DNA of 64,000 nt from Scytonema hofmannii PCC 7110. GTDB taxonomy: Bacteria > Cyanobacteriota > Cyanobacteriia > Cyanobacteriales > Nostocaceae. Location of the stretch: contig NZ_KQ976354.1 in assembly GCF_000346485.2 (NCBI RefSeq), forward strand, positions 4,484,436-4,548,435, read 5' to 3'. A model generated the notes under the pieces. That model did not search any database. It saw only the letters and a program-made list of their open reading frames with translations, and had not been told where the DNA came from. Within the stretch, counting starts at the first letter, position 1. Each line of letters begins with the position of its first letter. Shown in pieces: positions 49,366 to 58,011 of this stretch. The position numbers and the translations under genes were made by a program.

Positions 49366-52300
49366 ATGGTTGCAATTCAAGATTCACCAACAAATACTAC
49401 CATTCCGGACTTAAATTCCGCTCTTGAAGCCAGCGAGGAAATTTTTGAGGCTGCACTACTCAATTGCCACAACCTAGTAGAACTAGATTGCTCGCTCAAA
49501 GCCATCAGTCGCAAACGCGGACTGAGTAAGGATCACAAAGCGATGCGGAAAGCAAGAATTAGCCAAAAAATATCTTGGCTCGAACAAAGACGGCAGTTCC
49601 AACCCTTTGCCGAAGAATACAAAGGGTACAAGGGAAGTTTCGCCATGGGTGAAGCTGGTATAATTTTTACCATTTTCTCACCGACAGGGGATGAGTGGGA
49701 AACTCAAACTTCGGCGAGCGCCAAAAACGAAGTCTCTCGCCAGTTCCGCATTGAGGCGGAAGCGCACATAAAATCGTTGCAGTCACCGGAAGAACCCAAG
49801 GTAGAAGAAGTCAAACCTGCGCCCCCAGTCATTCATTTGACGCCTGAGGGGATGCGAAGCCGTCGTTTCGCTGACTGGAAAGAAGGCGATATCCTTTGGT
49901 CTAGCAAAAAGGGTTACGGAGTCTATCTTGGCATTCAAGAGACGGCAACTCCCCAGGCTTGGGTGAATTTCGGTGCGTATCCAGAACCAATGGACTCGCT
50001 CGTGATGTGGGCGATCGACGCAGAAGAATGCCCACCTCCACTCGTAGTAGGACAACAAGTACTTATTCTCAACGAGCATTTTGGAACTTTCGGGGAAATT
50101 ACAAAGGTGTTGGCAACGGAGGAAATCGCTTGCACTCAAATCCCGGAATCGGTCAGAATAACTCTAGAAAAAAACCTTTGGATCTACAGCGAATCGGGTA
50201 AATATCACCGCAATTACCTGCTGGCAGTGGGAGATAAAGTGCAAAGCGGGGTCACCGGAAGTACGGGACGAGTCGTGCAAATTCAAGGTGCGATCGCTAT
50301 CGATTGGAACACCACTGGGACAACGACGACCTACGACGATCCAAAAGACCTTCTCCGAATTGACATCGAGCTAATTCCCGTCACCCGCAGCAAAGTAGAC
50401 TTACTCAAGCAAAAATTTATTGAAATCGCTCAAAACAAGTACAACTTGTGTGAGGATGACACGGTTAAAATTCTGATTGGCAAGCACAAAGGCAGTGAAG
50501 GTTGTATCGACCACATCATGCCCGGTCCAATGTATGAGGATGTTTCGCTAAATCCGCAGTTGTGGGTCAAGCTAAATAATGCTGACTTGCTCCTTAGAGT
50601 TGAAGCGCACGAAGTTGAAAAAATTGAAATCGATTCAGACACCGAAACAAGTCAGGACTTAACACAATGCTTACCCACCTCGACCTCTTTGCCGGAATCG
50701 GCGGATTCAGTCTTGCCGCACGTGCCTGTGGCATCAAAACAACCCATGCAGTCGAAATCAAGCCATTCCAGCGCTCAGTCTTCGCTCACCATTTCCCAGA
50801 GTGCGTGCTCTGGAAAGACATCAGAGTCATCAACCCAATCGAAAAAGGATGGGACATTATCAGCTGCGGATTCCCCTGTCAAGACATCTCAGGAGCCAAC
50901 CACAAAGGAAAAGGACTCGACGGCGATCGCTCCGGACTATGGAAAGAAGGACACAGAATCATCAAAGATTCTCAACCAAAATTTGCTCTCATCGAAAACG
51001 TTGCCAATTTGCGACATCGAGGACTTGGACGGGTCGTCAGCGATCTTGCCGCCATCGGGTATGTGGGAGAATGGCAAACTGTGGGAGCAGCCCACATTGG
51101 AGCACCCCACCTCCGAAAGAGAATACTTATTGTTGCCTACCCCAATGAGCTACAACCCAGACTCCAAGGGAAGGAGACCTGGGCAAGCCAAATTAGACAA
51201 GAGATTGCGGCTCTTACCAACACCGATAACCTGGGGGCATGGTGGCAGGGAGAGACGCAAGAGCAAAAGCGGGCAGATACTGCGGACGACCCTAGACCCT
51301 CACATCAAACCGGAGGAAGTACTCAATCCCGAAGTGCCGTTATGGATGATGGGATTCCCCAGTGGGTATCTGAATATCAACTTGGCGGATGGTGGGCAAA
51401 CAACCCAGCCCCAACTCTCTGTGGCATCCCAAGAAAAAGTCAATCGAAACGATACGAGCAACTTGAATGCATCGGTAACGCAGTTGTCCCAGGAGTCGCC
51501 CTGCTCGGATTTAAGCGAATCCTCTACCTCAACAGGTTGCTTGGGGAATGACGATCGCGAGCCACTAGCTGTAGGAGAGTGGGTTGAATTCAATTCTGTA
51601 GTTTGCGAAATCTTGGCATTGGATGGCGATCGCGCTGAAATTTTAATTGGAGTTTTAATTGACACCCCTGCTATTTCTCGCTGGGTTCCCACATCTGAAC
51701 TAAAGCCACTCGCTAAAATTCAAGACAACTACGGTATTTGGTACGAGATAGAAAAAACTCAAGCAGGCGTACCGATTTGGCACAATCGAACTTTAGAAAC
51801 GATTGAAGACGCTGACACCTACGTGGTACTCGAAAGACGGCAATCTTCACTGCTCGTAGTTCGCGAAGGAACTCGTCCCAAGCGTTCCGATTCAGAGGGC
51901 TGGCAACAAGGTTGCGTAAATCCGCTTGAGATCAAAACAATTGAGAATGCGAGCAACGCGCCAGATGTCATCAACGAGAACGGGAAAGACCACTTACTAA
52001 TTTCCGCAATCCGCCGCGATGGTGGAACTCAACCGAGAGTGGCAGTCGATCGCGCTATAGCTGAAGAGTACGCTCAAGCTAGAAGAGACGGTGCGGAACT
52101 TCCTCCAGTGGTGGTGTTTTACGACGGTCAAAGCTACTGGTTGGGCGATGGATTCCATCGGGTTGAGGCTGAGGAGATTGTGGGCAGCGATCACGTACTA
52201 GCAGATATCCGCCAGGGGACTCGCCGCGATGCGATTTTGTATTCAGTCGGAGCAAACGCAACCCACGGACTGCGACGGACCAACGCCGACAAAAAACGGG

Positions 52301-52977
52301 CAGTACAAACCTTGCTAAAAGATGAAGAGTGGACTAAATGGGGCAACCGAGAAATTGCCAGACGTGCTGGAGTAGACGAAAAAACGGTGCGGAATTTACG
52401 CGCAGAGCTATCTGCGGATTTTCCGCAGATGAGCAAGACAGTGCAGAGGGGAGGTACGACTTACACTCAACAAACCACCAACATCGGTAAATCTGCACCC
52501 GCCAACTCCGAATCCCCAAAAGCGGAACAAACAATAACTGTCACTACCAGTACTAGCACAACCACAACTGATGACCCAGAACCACCAAAGGCAGAACAGG
52601 CAACGCCTACGATCGCTGCCACGAAACCCCAGAAACCTCAACTAGAAGTTTTCCCCAGGACTGCATTCATTTCTGATAACTGCCCTGATGACAAGCTGCG
52701 CGGTCAAACTGTGACTTTAATTAGTCGTCCCAATCCCGATCTATACCTTGTCGATACTGGTAGTGACAGAGAAACGATTCGAGCTTGCTACGTGCAAGAA
52801 CAGCGCGATCTGCCCAAATCGGAAACAAAAACAGAGCAAGCCGTCGATTTCATTATCGCAACCGCAGCAAACCTTTCCAACTCCCAAGTTGACAGGCTGC
52901 TAAAAGCTCTGGTGCAAAATCACCCCAATGCTATAGCTGCTCTTCTCAATGAAGGCAATGAGGAGATCGCGCTATGA
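49366..52977 (+). CDS. Giant ParB-like protein with embedded methyltransferase gene in another frame
   Basis: 1,203 residues from the ATG at 49366 (a TTG at 49333 adds 11). Residues 1-430 hold several small beta-barrel (KOW/SH3-like) segments (VGQQVLILNEHFGTFGEI, VGDKVQSGVTGSTGRVV, DTVKILIGKHKGSEGCI). Residues 434-728 are a Ser/Thr-rich then LLPTP.../LNPEVPLWMMGFP stretch written over the cytosine methyltransferase gene. Residues 875-1012 are a ParB-like nuclease fold (IRRDGGTQPR, GDGFHRVEAEEI) with helix-turn-helix NREIARRAGVDEKTVRNLR. A palindrome copy is inserted in frame near residue 1018. The next gene is a paralogue of the ParB part. Confidence 0.75.
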   Translation: MVAIQDSPTNTTIPDLNSALEASEEIFEAALLNCHNLVELDCSLKAISRKRGLSKDHKAMRKARISQKISWLEQRRQFQPFAEEYKGYKGSFAMGEAGIIFTIFSPTGDEWETQTSASAKNEVSRQFRIEAEAHIKSLQSPEEPKVEEVKPAPPVIHLTPEGMRSRRFADWKEGDILWSSKKGYGVYLGIQETATPQAWVNFGAYPEPMDSLVMWAIDAEECPPPLVVGQQVLILNEHFGTFGEITKVLATEEIACTQIPESVRITLEKNLWIYSESGKYHRNYLLAVGDKVQSGVTGSTGRVVQIQGAIAIDWNTTGTTTTYDDPKDLLRIDIELIPVTRSKVDLLKQKFIEIAQNKYNLCEDDTVKILIGKHKGSEGCIDHIMPGPMYEDVSLNPQLWVKLNNADLLLRVEAHEVEKIEIDSDTETSQDLTQCLPTSTSLPESADSVLPHVPVASKQPMQSKSSHSSAQSSLTISQSACSGKTSESSTQSKKDGTLSAADSPVKTSQEPTTKEKDSTAIAPDYGKKDTESSKILNQNLLSSKTLPICDIEDLDGSSAILPPSGMWENGKLWEQPTLEHPTSEREYLLLPTPMSYNPDSKGRRPGQAKLDKRLRLLPTPITWGHGGRERRKSKSGQILRTTLDPHIKPEEVLNPEVPLWMMGFPSGYLNINLADGGQTTQPQLSVASQEKVNRNDTSNLNASVTQLSQESPCSDLSESSTSTGCLGNDDREPLAVGEWVEFNSVVCEILALDGDRAEILIGVLIDTPAISRWVPTSELKPLAKIQDNYGIWYEIEKTQAGVPIWHNRTLETIEDADTYVVLERRQSSLLVVREGTRPKRSDSEGWQQGCVNPLEIKTIENASNAPDVINENGKDHLLISAIRRDGGTQPRVAVDRAIAEEYAQARRDGAELPPVVVFYDGQSYWLGDGFHRVEAEEIVGSDHVLADIRQGTRRDAILYSVGANATHGLRRTNADKKRAVQTLLKDEEWTKWGNREIARRAGVDEKTVRNLRAELSADFPQMSKTVQRGGTTYTQQTTNIGKSAPANSESPKAEQTITVTTSTSTTTTDDPEPPKAEQATPTIAATKPQKPQLEVFPRTAFISDNCPDDKLRGQTVTLISRPNPDLYLVDTGSDRETIRACYVQEQRDLPKSETKTEQAVDFIIATAANLSNSQVDRLLKALVQNHPNAIAALLNEGNEEIAL
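50667..51551 (+). CDS. DNA (cytosine-5) methyltransferase, nested in another frame
   Basis: 294 residues. Motif I DLFAGIGGFS (6-15), motif IV GFPCQDISG with catalytic Cys71, motif VI ENV (110-112), motif VIII region GAPHLRKRI, and GNAVVP near the end. It transfers methyl groups from S-adenosylmethionine to cytosine and may protect element DNA; no matching restriction gene is visible. The whole gene lies inside the ParB-like gene in a different frame, with its own ATG and a weak AGGA site ten bases upstream. Confidence 0.9.
   Translation: MLTHLDLFAGIGGFSLAARACGIKTTHAVEIKPFQRSVFAHHFPECVLWKDIRVINPIEKGWDIISCGFPCQDISGANHKGKGLDGDRSGLWKEGHRIIKDSQPKFALIENVANLRHRGLGRVVSDLAAIGYVGEWQTVGAAHIGAPHLRKRILIVAYPNELQPRLQGKETWASQIRQEIAALTNTDNLGAWWQGETQEQKRADTADDPRPSHQTGGSTQSRSAVMDDGIPQWVSEYQLGGWWANNPAPTLCGIPRKSQSKRYEQLECIGNAVVPGVALLGFKRILYLNRLLGE
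52410..52430. repeat. TGCGGAAWWTCCGCA palindrome, copy 6 (inside a gene)
   Basis: Core TGCGGATTTTCCGCA at 52413-52427 with ATC / GAT flanks, in frame in the ParB-like gene (L-S-A-D-F-P-Q). It directly follows the helix-turn-helix, at the start of a disordered linker. Confidence 0.85.
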
Positions 52978-53951
52978 CACCAATAGAACCTTGTGCATTG
53001 CGATCAGATGAGGAAACAAGAGCGCTATTCGATCCATATGTAAATGAAGCTCTCCGCCATCAAGTCGAAAAACTAGAACCGCACCCCGAATCCCTGCGGA
53101 TTGAATTGTCTGAAATCCGCAGGGATGGAGGAACACAACCCCGTGCGGCAATCAATCTTCATCATGTCAGGTTACTCGAACAGCAAATTATTGAGACTGG
53201 AGGGGAAATTGAACCAGTGGTCGTGTTCTACGACGGCGCTGACTATTGGCTAGCGGATGGCTTCCACAGATGGCAAGCCCATCACAACCTTGAAAAGTTG
53301 GACATTAACTGTGTTGTTCGCCAAGGGACTAGACGCGATGCTGTGTTGTTCAGTTGTGGCGCGAATGCCGAGCACTTATGCGCTTTGGCACGCTCCAGGG
53401 ATGACAAACGACGTGCGGTACTGATGTTGATTAATGATTCAGAATGGGGTCAGTGGAGTGACAGAGAGATAGCCCGTAGATGCAAGGTTGATAACAAGAC
53501 AGTCGCTAAACTGAGGAATTCCCCAGACGCAAATAAAGGGGCTTATCTGAGGAATTCCTCAGATACAAAAGTTAACAATGGAAGAAAAGCTCAAAGAAAC
53601 GGCAAATCCTACATTGTTGACACTTCTAATATTGGTAGGAAAACTGTGGTTGAGAACGAGACAGAAAAGGTAGGAGCGAGCGATGGGATTTCACCTGAAT
53701 CTGAAGCAGCAAAGACTTCAGATTCGGCAGAAGAAGAACTTAGACCAACAGCGATTGAGCGTAACTTAAACGAGATTTGCTTAGGAGTTATCAGCACCAA
53801 GAAAAACTTATCGCCTGCTCAGCGATGGGCTGTTTTTGATTCTATGACCGATGAAATGAATGGTGAAGAATTGGATGAAGCGATCGCGACTCTTAAAGTC
53901 AAGTCGCAAACCAGATCGATTGAAACCGTAGGAGAAACAGATGCAACTTAA
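52974..53951 (+). CDS. ParB-like nuclease-fold protein
   Basis: 325 residues, a paralogue of the C-terminal part of the preceding gene: LSEIRRDGGTQPRAAINLHH, VVVFYDGADYWLADGFHRWQ, RQGTRRDAVLFSCGANAEH and helix-turn-helix SDREIARRCKVDNKTVAKLR. ParB/Srx folds bind DNA and nucleotides in plasmid partition and in phage regulators. The acidic linker leads to a helical end. It overlaps the preceding gene by 4 bases (ATGA) and the next by 11. Confidence 0.8.
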   Translation: MTPIEPCALRSDEETRALFDPYVNEALRHQVEKLEPHPESLRIELSEIRRDGGTQPRAAINLHHVRLLEQQIIETGGEIEPVVVFYDGADYWLADGFHRWQAHHNLEKLDINCVVRQGTRRDAVLFSCGANAEHLCALARSRDDKRRAVLMLINDSEWGQWSDREIARRCKVDNKTVAKLRNSPDANKGAYLRNSSDTKVNNGRKAQRNGKSYIVDTSNIGRKTVVENETEKVGASDGISPESEAAKTSDSAEEELRPTAIERNLNEICLGVISTKKNLSPAQRWAVFDSMTDEMNGEELDEAIATLKVKSQTRSIETVGETDAT

Positions 53952-54252
53952 ACTCATAGCTGACATTCCCCAAAGAAAAGAGTTAGTTATTGACTCTGAA
54001 GAATTAGTGAGATTATTTGAGCTAAAGGTATTGAGTAAATTACAATACTTTTATTTTGCCATTATGTGCGATTACGGGCAAAAATCTATTGCTTCTATTG
54101 ACAAAGAAGCATTTTGCAAAGAATGGAGAATTGGCTATAACGATTTTGATTTGCTCCTAGCACAACTACAGAAGAAAGGAGCGCTAGTACTCAAGCAAGA
54201 AAAATACGTACAGCTTCAGTTGCACACAACTCAAGATGACGATGAAGAATAA
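53941..54252 (+). CDS. Hypothetical, winged-helix-like protein
   Basis: 103 residues (MQLKLIADIPQRKELVIDSE). LSKLQYFYFAIMCDYGQKS, then FCKEWRIGYNDFDLLLAQLQ and KKGALVLKQEKYVQLQL resemble a winged helix of phage replication proteins. It overlaps both neighbours, so it is translated with the operon. Confidence 0.55.
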   Translation: MQLKLIADIPQRKELVIDSEELVRLFELKVLSKLQYFYFAIMCDYGQKSIASIDKEAFCKEWRIGYNDFDLLLAQLQKKGALVLKQEKYVQLQLHTTQDDDEE

Positions 54253-54538
54253 CATTAACTACCACAATCTATTGGTTTGTTTTCGCCGACTCCCTCATCT
54301 CAAGTGGAAGATTATTCAAGAGCGAAAACATAACCGTTGCGGTATTTTTTGGGGATACGACGAGAGGGGAAACTATGTTGAGGTCATTGACCGGGAATGT
54401 GGTTTCTTTGCTCGCTACAAATCACATAGCGGTCAAATCCTATTGTTTAGCGATTTAGTTCCGGGAATGGAGTTATCTCAGGCTTTATCTCAAATTCAAA
54501 GACTCATGGAGGTGTTATATGCAACTACAAGCAATTAA
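54242..54538 (+). CDS. Hypothetical protein
   Basis: 98 residues from the ATG at 54242 (MKNNINYHNLLVCFRRLPHL). Strand-rich (CGIFWGYDERGNYVEVIDRE) with a helical end. Not recognised. It overlaps the previous and next genes. Confidence 0.5.
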   Translation: MKNNINYHNLLVCFRRLPHLKWKIIQERKHNRCGIFWGYDERGNYVEVIDRECGFFARYKSHSGQILLFSDLVPGMELSQALSQIQRLMEVLYATTSN

Positions 54539-54641
54539 ATGCCCGCTCTCATCGGGCGATGGGCGGGCAAAAGCAAAGCAATATTTGCGTTTCAAAGTTT
54601 TTTTTCAAGAACACATTAATCAAGGGATTAACTGTGCCTAA
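54519..54641 (+). CDS. Very small hypothetical protein
   Basis: 40 residues (MQLQAIKCPLSSGDGRAKAK). GGAGGTG lies 8 bases before the ATG, the strongest ribosome site in this operon. Its stop overlaps the GTG start of the next gene, so it may serve to deliver ribosomes. Confidence 0.5.
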   Translation: MQLQAIKCPLSSGDGRAKAKQYLRFKVFFQEHINQGINCA

Positions 54642-55353
54642 CAAACTAGCAAGAGAGCTAGCTATCGATGAATTAACACCTACTGAAGGAGTCATTAATA
54701 TGAATATATCTGAAGACAACAATAATTACAAGCAGAAAAAACCCGTGTCAATCGAGAGATTAGCCCCCGCGACGCTTTTGCTAATTCAAGAAATTACTAA
54801 ACTACTGAATGATGGAGTAATTCTCTCAGGGACGCAAATTGAAGAGATTGGGATGAATTTAGGATGTGGCTCTCAATCCAGAAAATCAGCAAAAAACTTT
54901 TTACTTGAGAATCAGGCTGCAATAAGAATCAGTGTTGGTTCTCGCTCTCTCGGCTCTTGGATGAGTCCTCAAACTCATCAAGAAAAATACTCGCATTGTC
55001 GCGAGTTTAAAGCTACAAAAAACAATACTCTCTATCAGGATTTACCAGAAATTTCTAAATGGGCACGCGGGGAGTTCGTTTACTTTCTAAGACGAACGAG
55101 AGATGGAATCTACAAAATAGGGGTAGCCAAAAACCCACGTAAAAGAGCACAAGGAATAGCGAATGCTTGCGGCTCTCACTTGGAAGTTGTTGCCTTCAAG
55201 GATTTTTGTAATGCCACAGACGCCAGAAATACAGAATTTACTCTTCACTCTATTTATGACGACAAAAGAACTGTTGGCGAATGGTTCGATCTCTTCCCAG
55301 AAGAAGTTGAAGCGATAACAAGAACATTGGGGGGCAAAGAAAATGAAATATAG
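54634..55353 (+). CDS. T5orf172/MUG113-type GIY-YIG-like protein
   Basis: 239 residues from GTG (VPNKLARELAIDELTPTEGV), preceded by AAGGGA. The C-terminal 95 residues match T5orf172/MUG113 domains of the GIY-YIG superfamily: FVYFLRRTRDGIYKIGVAKN, PRKRAQGIAN, then TEFTLHSIYDDKRTVGEWFD. These may nick DNA. The N-terminal part is helical. It overlaps the replication gene by 11 bases. Confidence 0.75.
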   Translation: MPNKLARELAIDELTPTEGVINMNISEDNNNYKQKKPVSIERLAPATLLLIQEITKLLNDGVILSGTQIEEIGMNLGCGSQSRKSAKNFLLENQAAIRISVGSRSLGSWMSPQTHQEKYSHCREFKATKNNTLYQDLPEISKWARGEFVYFLRRTRDGIYKIGVAKNPRKRAQGIANACGSHLEVVAFKDFCNATDARNTEFTLHSIYDDKRTVGEWFDLFPEEVEAITRTLGGKENEI

Positions 55354-56656
55354 TTTTCTAGCCATTTTAAGAGAAGGTATTCCTTACCACAAATCTCTAA
55401 GAGAATATACGGGAAGTGTGACATCTGTTATTTTAATGCAGCAACTTGACTACTGGTTTCACAAATACCCTGATGGTTTTTTTAAATTTCTTGCTCCATC
55501 GCCCAATCATCCAGACTATAGAGAAGAAGATAGCTGGATTGAAGAATTGGGATTTAGTGAAAAGGAATTTCGCACAGCTTTCGACTTCATCGGTGTTCGT
55601 TACGCATCTAAAAGTGAGTTTTTGAAAGCTGACAACAAGTTCATCGATAGCTCAGGGGAAGAGAGATTTTACTGTAGTTATCATGACAAGCAAAAGGGCT
55701 TGACTTGGTATTTTCGCAATCATCAAAAAGTTGATGAAATTATTGAAAAGGTGATTGCAGCAAAACCACCAAAGGAAAGAAAAAAGGCTTCTGTAACTGA
55801 CCATAAGGCATCTACTGTAACTGCCCAAGGGGAAGTTACAGTAAACTCCCAAAGGGCAGTTACAGAACTTCCCTTTGGGCAGTTCTGTAACTGCCCAAGG
55901 GGAAGTTCTACTATATATACAGAAAATACAACAGAGACTACATCAGAGAGAGAAGAAGCGCCCGCGCTCGAAATTAAAACTATCACGGTTGAGCCGGAAC
56001 TTTCCCAACCTGAAGCTCGCAGTTGTGACAAGGTTAACTCGGACAATCCCACGGAAAGTTTAATAACGGTTTGCCCTGCCCAACCACAAAATTCTGGAGC
56101 GGACAAAATTTCCGCCGCGCCGTCAGCAGTTGCAAAATTTGACCAACGGTTCATGGCAGCCTATGTGCCTGACGAAAAATTGGGAATTTACCTGCAAGTT
56201 TGGAATCAGGAGCGTCCATCGGCTTGTGGTGAGGCTTTCAAGATGGATTCAAAACTGAGAGCACATCTGCTTGAGCTTTCTAAAAGCTATACCGCGCAAG
56301 AGTTTGCTGAAGCAGTCATTTATATCCGCGAGGCAACAGAAGAGTTTTACCGCAAAGAGAAATTCACTTTGTTCAGGTTTACCAGTCCCTTGCAAAGCCA
56401 TGTTGGGGATTGTTTCACCAAACATCACAACGCGATGAAGACAGACAGCGCCTATCGCGATCGCGTCCTTGGGAATGCCCCCTCTATGGACTTGGGGAGA
56501 AGTTGTCCCGATCTCGTAGGGGTACCCATGGCACAGCAGAAATACGAGCAAGCTGTAACCGAGTACAACAAGCCCAAGTCGTGGCTGGAACAAAGGGCAG
56601 AAGAAAGAATGCGTAAGTATCAGGAAGAATCACGAAGAGGTCAAGAACAATGCTAA
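55343..56656 (+). CDS. Replication initiator, lambda O-like
   Basis: 437 residues. The N-terminal 130 residues look like a phage replication-organiser winged helix (TGSVTSVILMQQLDYWFHKY, EEDSWIEELGFSEKEFRTAF). The middle is a low-complexity linker whose DNA carries four palindromic iterons and then an AT-rich run. The C-terminal half (residues 280-437) is helical, like a helicase or loader contact domain. An initiator carrying its own origin within its gene is the lambda O plan. The helicase-loader-like gene follows with a 7-base overlap. Confidence 0.72.
   Translation: MKYSFLAILREGIPYHKSLREYTGSVTSVILMQQLDYWFHKYPDGFFKFLAPSPNHPDYREEDSWIEELGFSEKEFRTAFDFIGVRYASKSEFLKADNKFIDSSGEERFYCSYHDKQKGLTWYFRNHQKVDEIIEKVIAAKPPKERKKASVTDHKASTVTAQGEVTVNSQRAVTELPFGQFCNCPRGSSTIYTENTTETTSEREEAPALEIKTITVEPELSQPEARSCDKVNSDNPTESLITVCPAQPQNSGADKISAAPSAVAKFDQRFMAAYVPDEKLGIYLQVWNQERPSACGEAFKMDSKLRAHLLELSKSYTAQEFAEAVIYIREATEEFYRKEKFTLFRFTSPLQSHVGDCFTKHHNAMKTDSAYRDRVLGNAPSMDLGRSCPDLVGVPMAQQKYEQAVTEYNKPKSWLEQRAEERMRKYQEESRRGQEQC
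55817..55908. other. Replication origin candidate: four palindromic iterons
   Basis: Copies at 55817-55839 (GTAACTGCCCAAGGGGAAGT), 55841-55863 (GTAAACTCCCAAAGGGCAGT), 55865-55885 (GAACTTCCCTTTGGGCAGTT) and 55887-55908 (GTAACTGCCCAAGGGGAAGT) are imperfect palindromes spaced 24, 24 and 22 bases apart. They are followed at about 55909-55940 by CTATATATACAGAAAATAC, a likely melting region. Confidence 0.7.
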
Positions 56657-57231
56657 ATCATGAAGCTTTTTTACAGGGAATAGCGGCGTTAGAAGAGCAT
56701 TACGGCAAAGAGTTGAGCAAGATTGCCAAAATTGCTTACTACGAGTGCTTGAAAGGTTTGAACGAGGAACAGCTAGAGGCAGGTGTTTTAAAAGCGATCA
56801 CTTCCTGTGCGTTCATGCCCACGGCTGTAAAGCTCAAAGAATTTGCGGGGTGCGATGAGGAAAGATCTCCAGGAGAGAACTGGATCTCCTATAAAAGCGC
56901 CGGGACTAACTACTTTGCTCTACCATCTACCGAAATAGTCGTTGAAGGATTGTCCGACGAACAGCGATCGATTAACCTTCAACGCATTTCAGCAGAACTT
57001 GCAGCTAGAAAGGACATGAAGAAGCTTAGGAAAACTGCCAAGCCTCAACGAGAAAAGTTTGACGACATGAGAAAAATGCTGTTGTCTGGAGTTCCCTGGC
57101 TGCAGAAAGAAGCCATTACATGGGCTAAGGGTCAACCTTGTGTTTTGTTTGTTTATTGTGACAGCCCTGACGGCTCTGATATTCCTTCTGATATGCGCTG
57201 GGAAGAAGAGATGGAGAGCGGGCAGCAATGA
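56650..57231 (+). CDS. Helicase-loader-like replication protein
   Basis: 193 residues. The first 70 (FLQGIAALEEHYGKELSKIA, YYECLKGLNEEQLEAGVLKA and FMPTAVKLKEFAG) resemble the N-domain of phage helicase loaders such as G39P or lambda P-type. The rest is helical and basic. It should bring the host replicative helicase to the initiator. Coupled to its neighbours by overlaps of 7 and 4 bases. Confidence 0.65.
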   Translation: MLNHEAFLQGIAALEEHYGKELSKIAKIAYYECLKGLNEEQLEAGVLKAITSCAFMPTAVKLKEFAGCDEERSPGENWISYKSAGTNYFALPSTEIVVEGLSDEQRSINLQRISAELAARKDMKKLRKTAKPQREKFDDMRKMLLSGVPWLQKEAITWAKGQPCVLFVYCDSPDGSDIPSDMRWEEEMESGQQ

Positions 57232-57365
57232 AAACATACTTGGCAGTGTTTTCCGCATTGCCTCCCAAGTCGATGGATGTAGCTTACAAGGTACTGAGGA
57301 GCGGCGTTCATCCACGGGCGATGGCAGATTTCGATAAAGCACTTCAAGTGGTGAGGATACGGTGA
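57228..57365 (+). CDS. Small hypothetical protein
   Basis: 45 residues (MKTYLAVFSALPPKSMDVAY). ATGA overlap with the loader gene and TGATG overlap with the methyltransferase-like gene support coding. Not recognised. Confidence 0.55.
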   Translation: MKTYLAVFSALPPKSMDVAYKVLRSGVHPRAMADFDKALQVVRIR

Positions 57366-57946
57366 TGACAAGAAGACTTAATGATTTTTACCCTACCCCC
57401 GCATGGGCAACGCAAGAACTTATAAAGCGAGTTCCTATTATCGGAGTTATTCTCGAACCCTGTGCGGGGCAAATGGATATCAGCAAACGATTAGATAGTA
57501 GCGTCGATCGCCTTGTATTTAGCAGCGATCTTACTTGGGATAACGAAGCTCCTAGAGACGCAACAAAGGACGCATTTTGGGACTACTGGAGCAAAGAAAC
57601 CCCTCTTGACTGGGTAGTCACCAACCCACCATTCACCCACGCTGCTGAAATTTTGATAAAAGCTTACGATCGCGCTCAAATCGGCTGTACTTTCCTGCTG
57701 CGATTGTCATTTCTAGAGCCGTGCAACGGACGAGCAAACTTCCTTGCCAAGCGCCCTCCGAATTATCTGATTGTTCTCCCCCGAATCTCCTTCACTGGGG
57801 ATGGACGGGTTGATAACTGCACCTGCGCTTGGTTTGTGTGGATCAAGGGTTGCCAGGAACAAACGATCGCGATCGTCCCAAAAGATGCGCCGCAAGGTCA
57901 ATTAAGTTTGGATTTGGGAGGCAACTGCAAAGCCTCCACGGATTGA
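57365..57946 (+). CDS. DNA N6-adenine methyltransferase-like protein
   Basis: 193 residues. EPCAGQMDISKRL (motif I, S-adenosylmethionine) and VVTNPPFTHAAE (motif IV, NPPF), then FLLRLSFLEP and WFVWIKG. It fits the short phage adenine methyltransferases (DUF1367/phage N6A type). It may modify the element's DNA. ATG at 57365, with a GTG one codon before it. Confidence 0.8.
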   Translation: MTRRLNDFYPTPAWATQELIKRVPIIGVILEPCAGQMDISKRLDSSVDRLVFSSDLTWDNEAPRDATKDAFWDYWSKETPLDWVVTNPPFTHAAEILIKAYDRAQIGCTFLLRLSFLEPCNGRANFLAKRPPNYLIVLPRISFTGDGRVDNCTCAWFVWIKGCQEQTIAIVPKDAPQGQLSLDLGGNCKASTD

Positions 57947-58011
57947 ACTGTTTGCCCGTGCCATCCGCCCGACTTGGAATGCTTGGGGTAATGAGGTGGT
58001 AGCAGAAAGTT

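Noticed and set aside
53094-53128. Eighth copy of the TGCGGA palindrome
   Set aside because: CCTGCGGATT and AATCCGCAGG are separated by 11 bases and code the conserved RIELSEIRRDGG segment, also found in the paralogue; likely chance.
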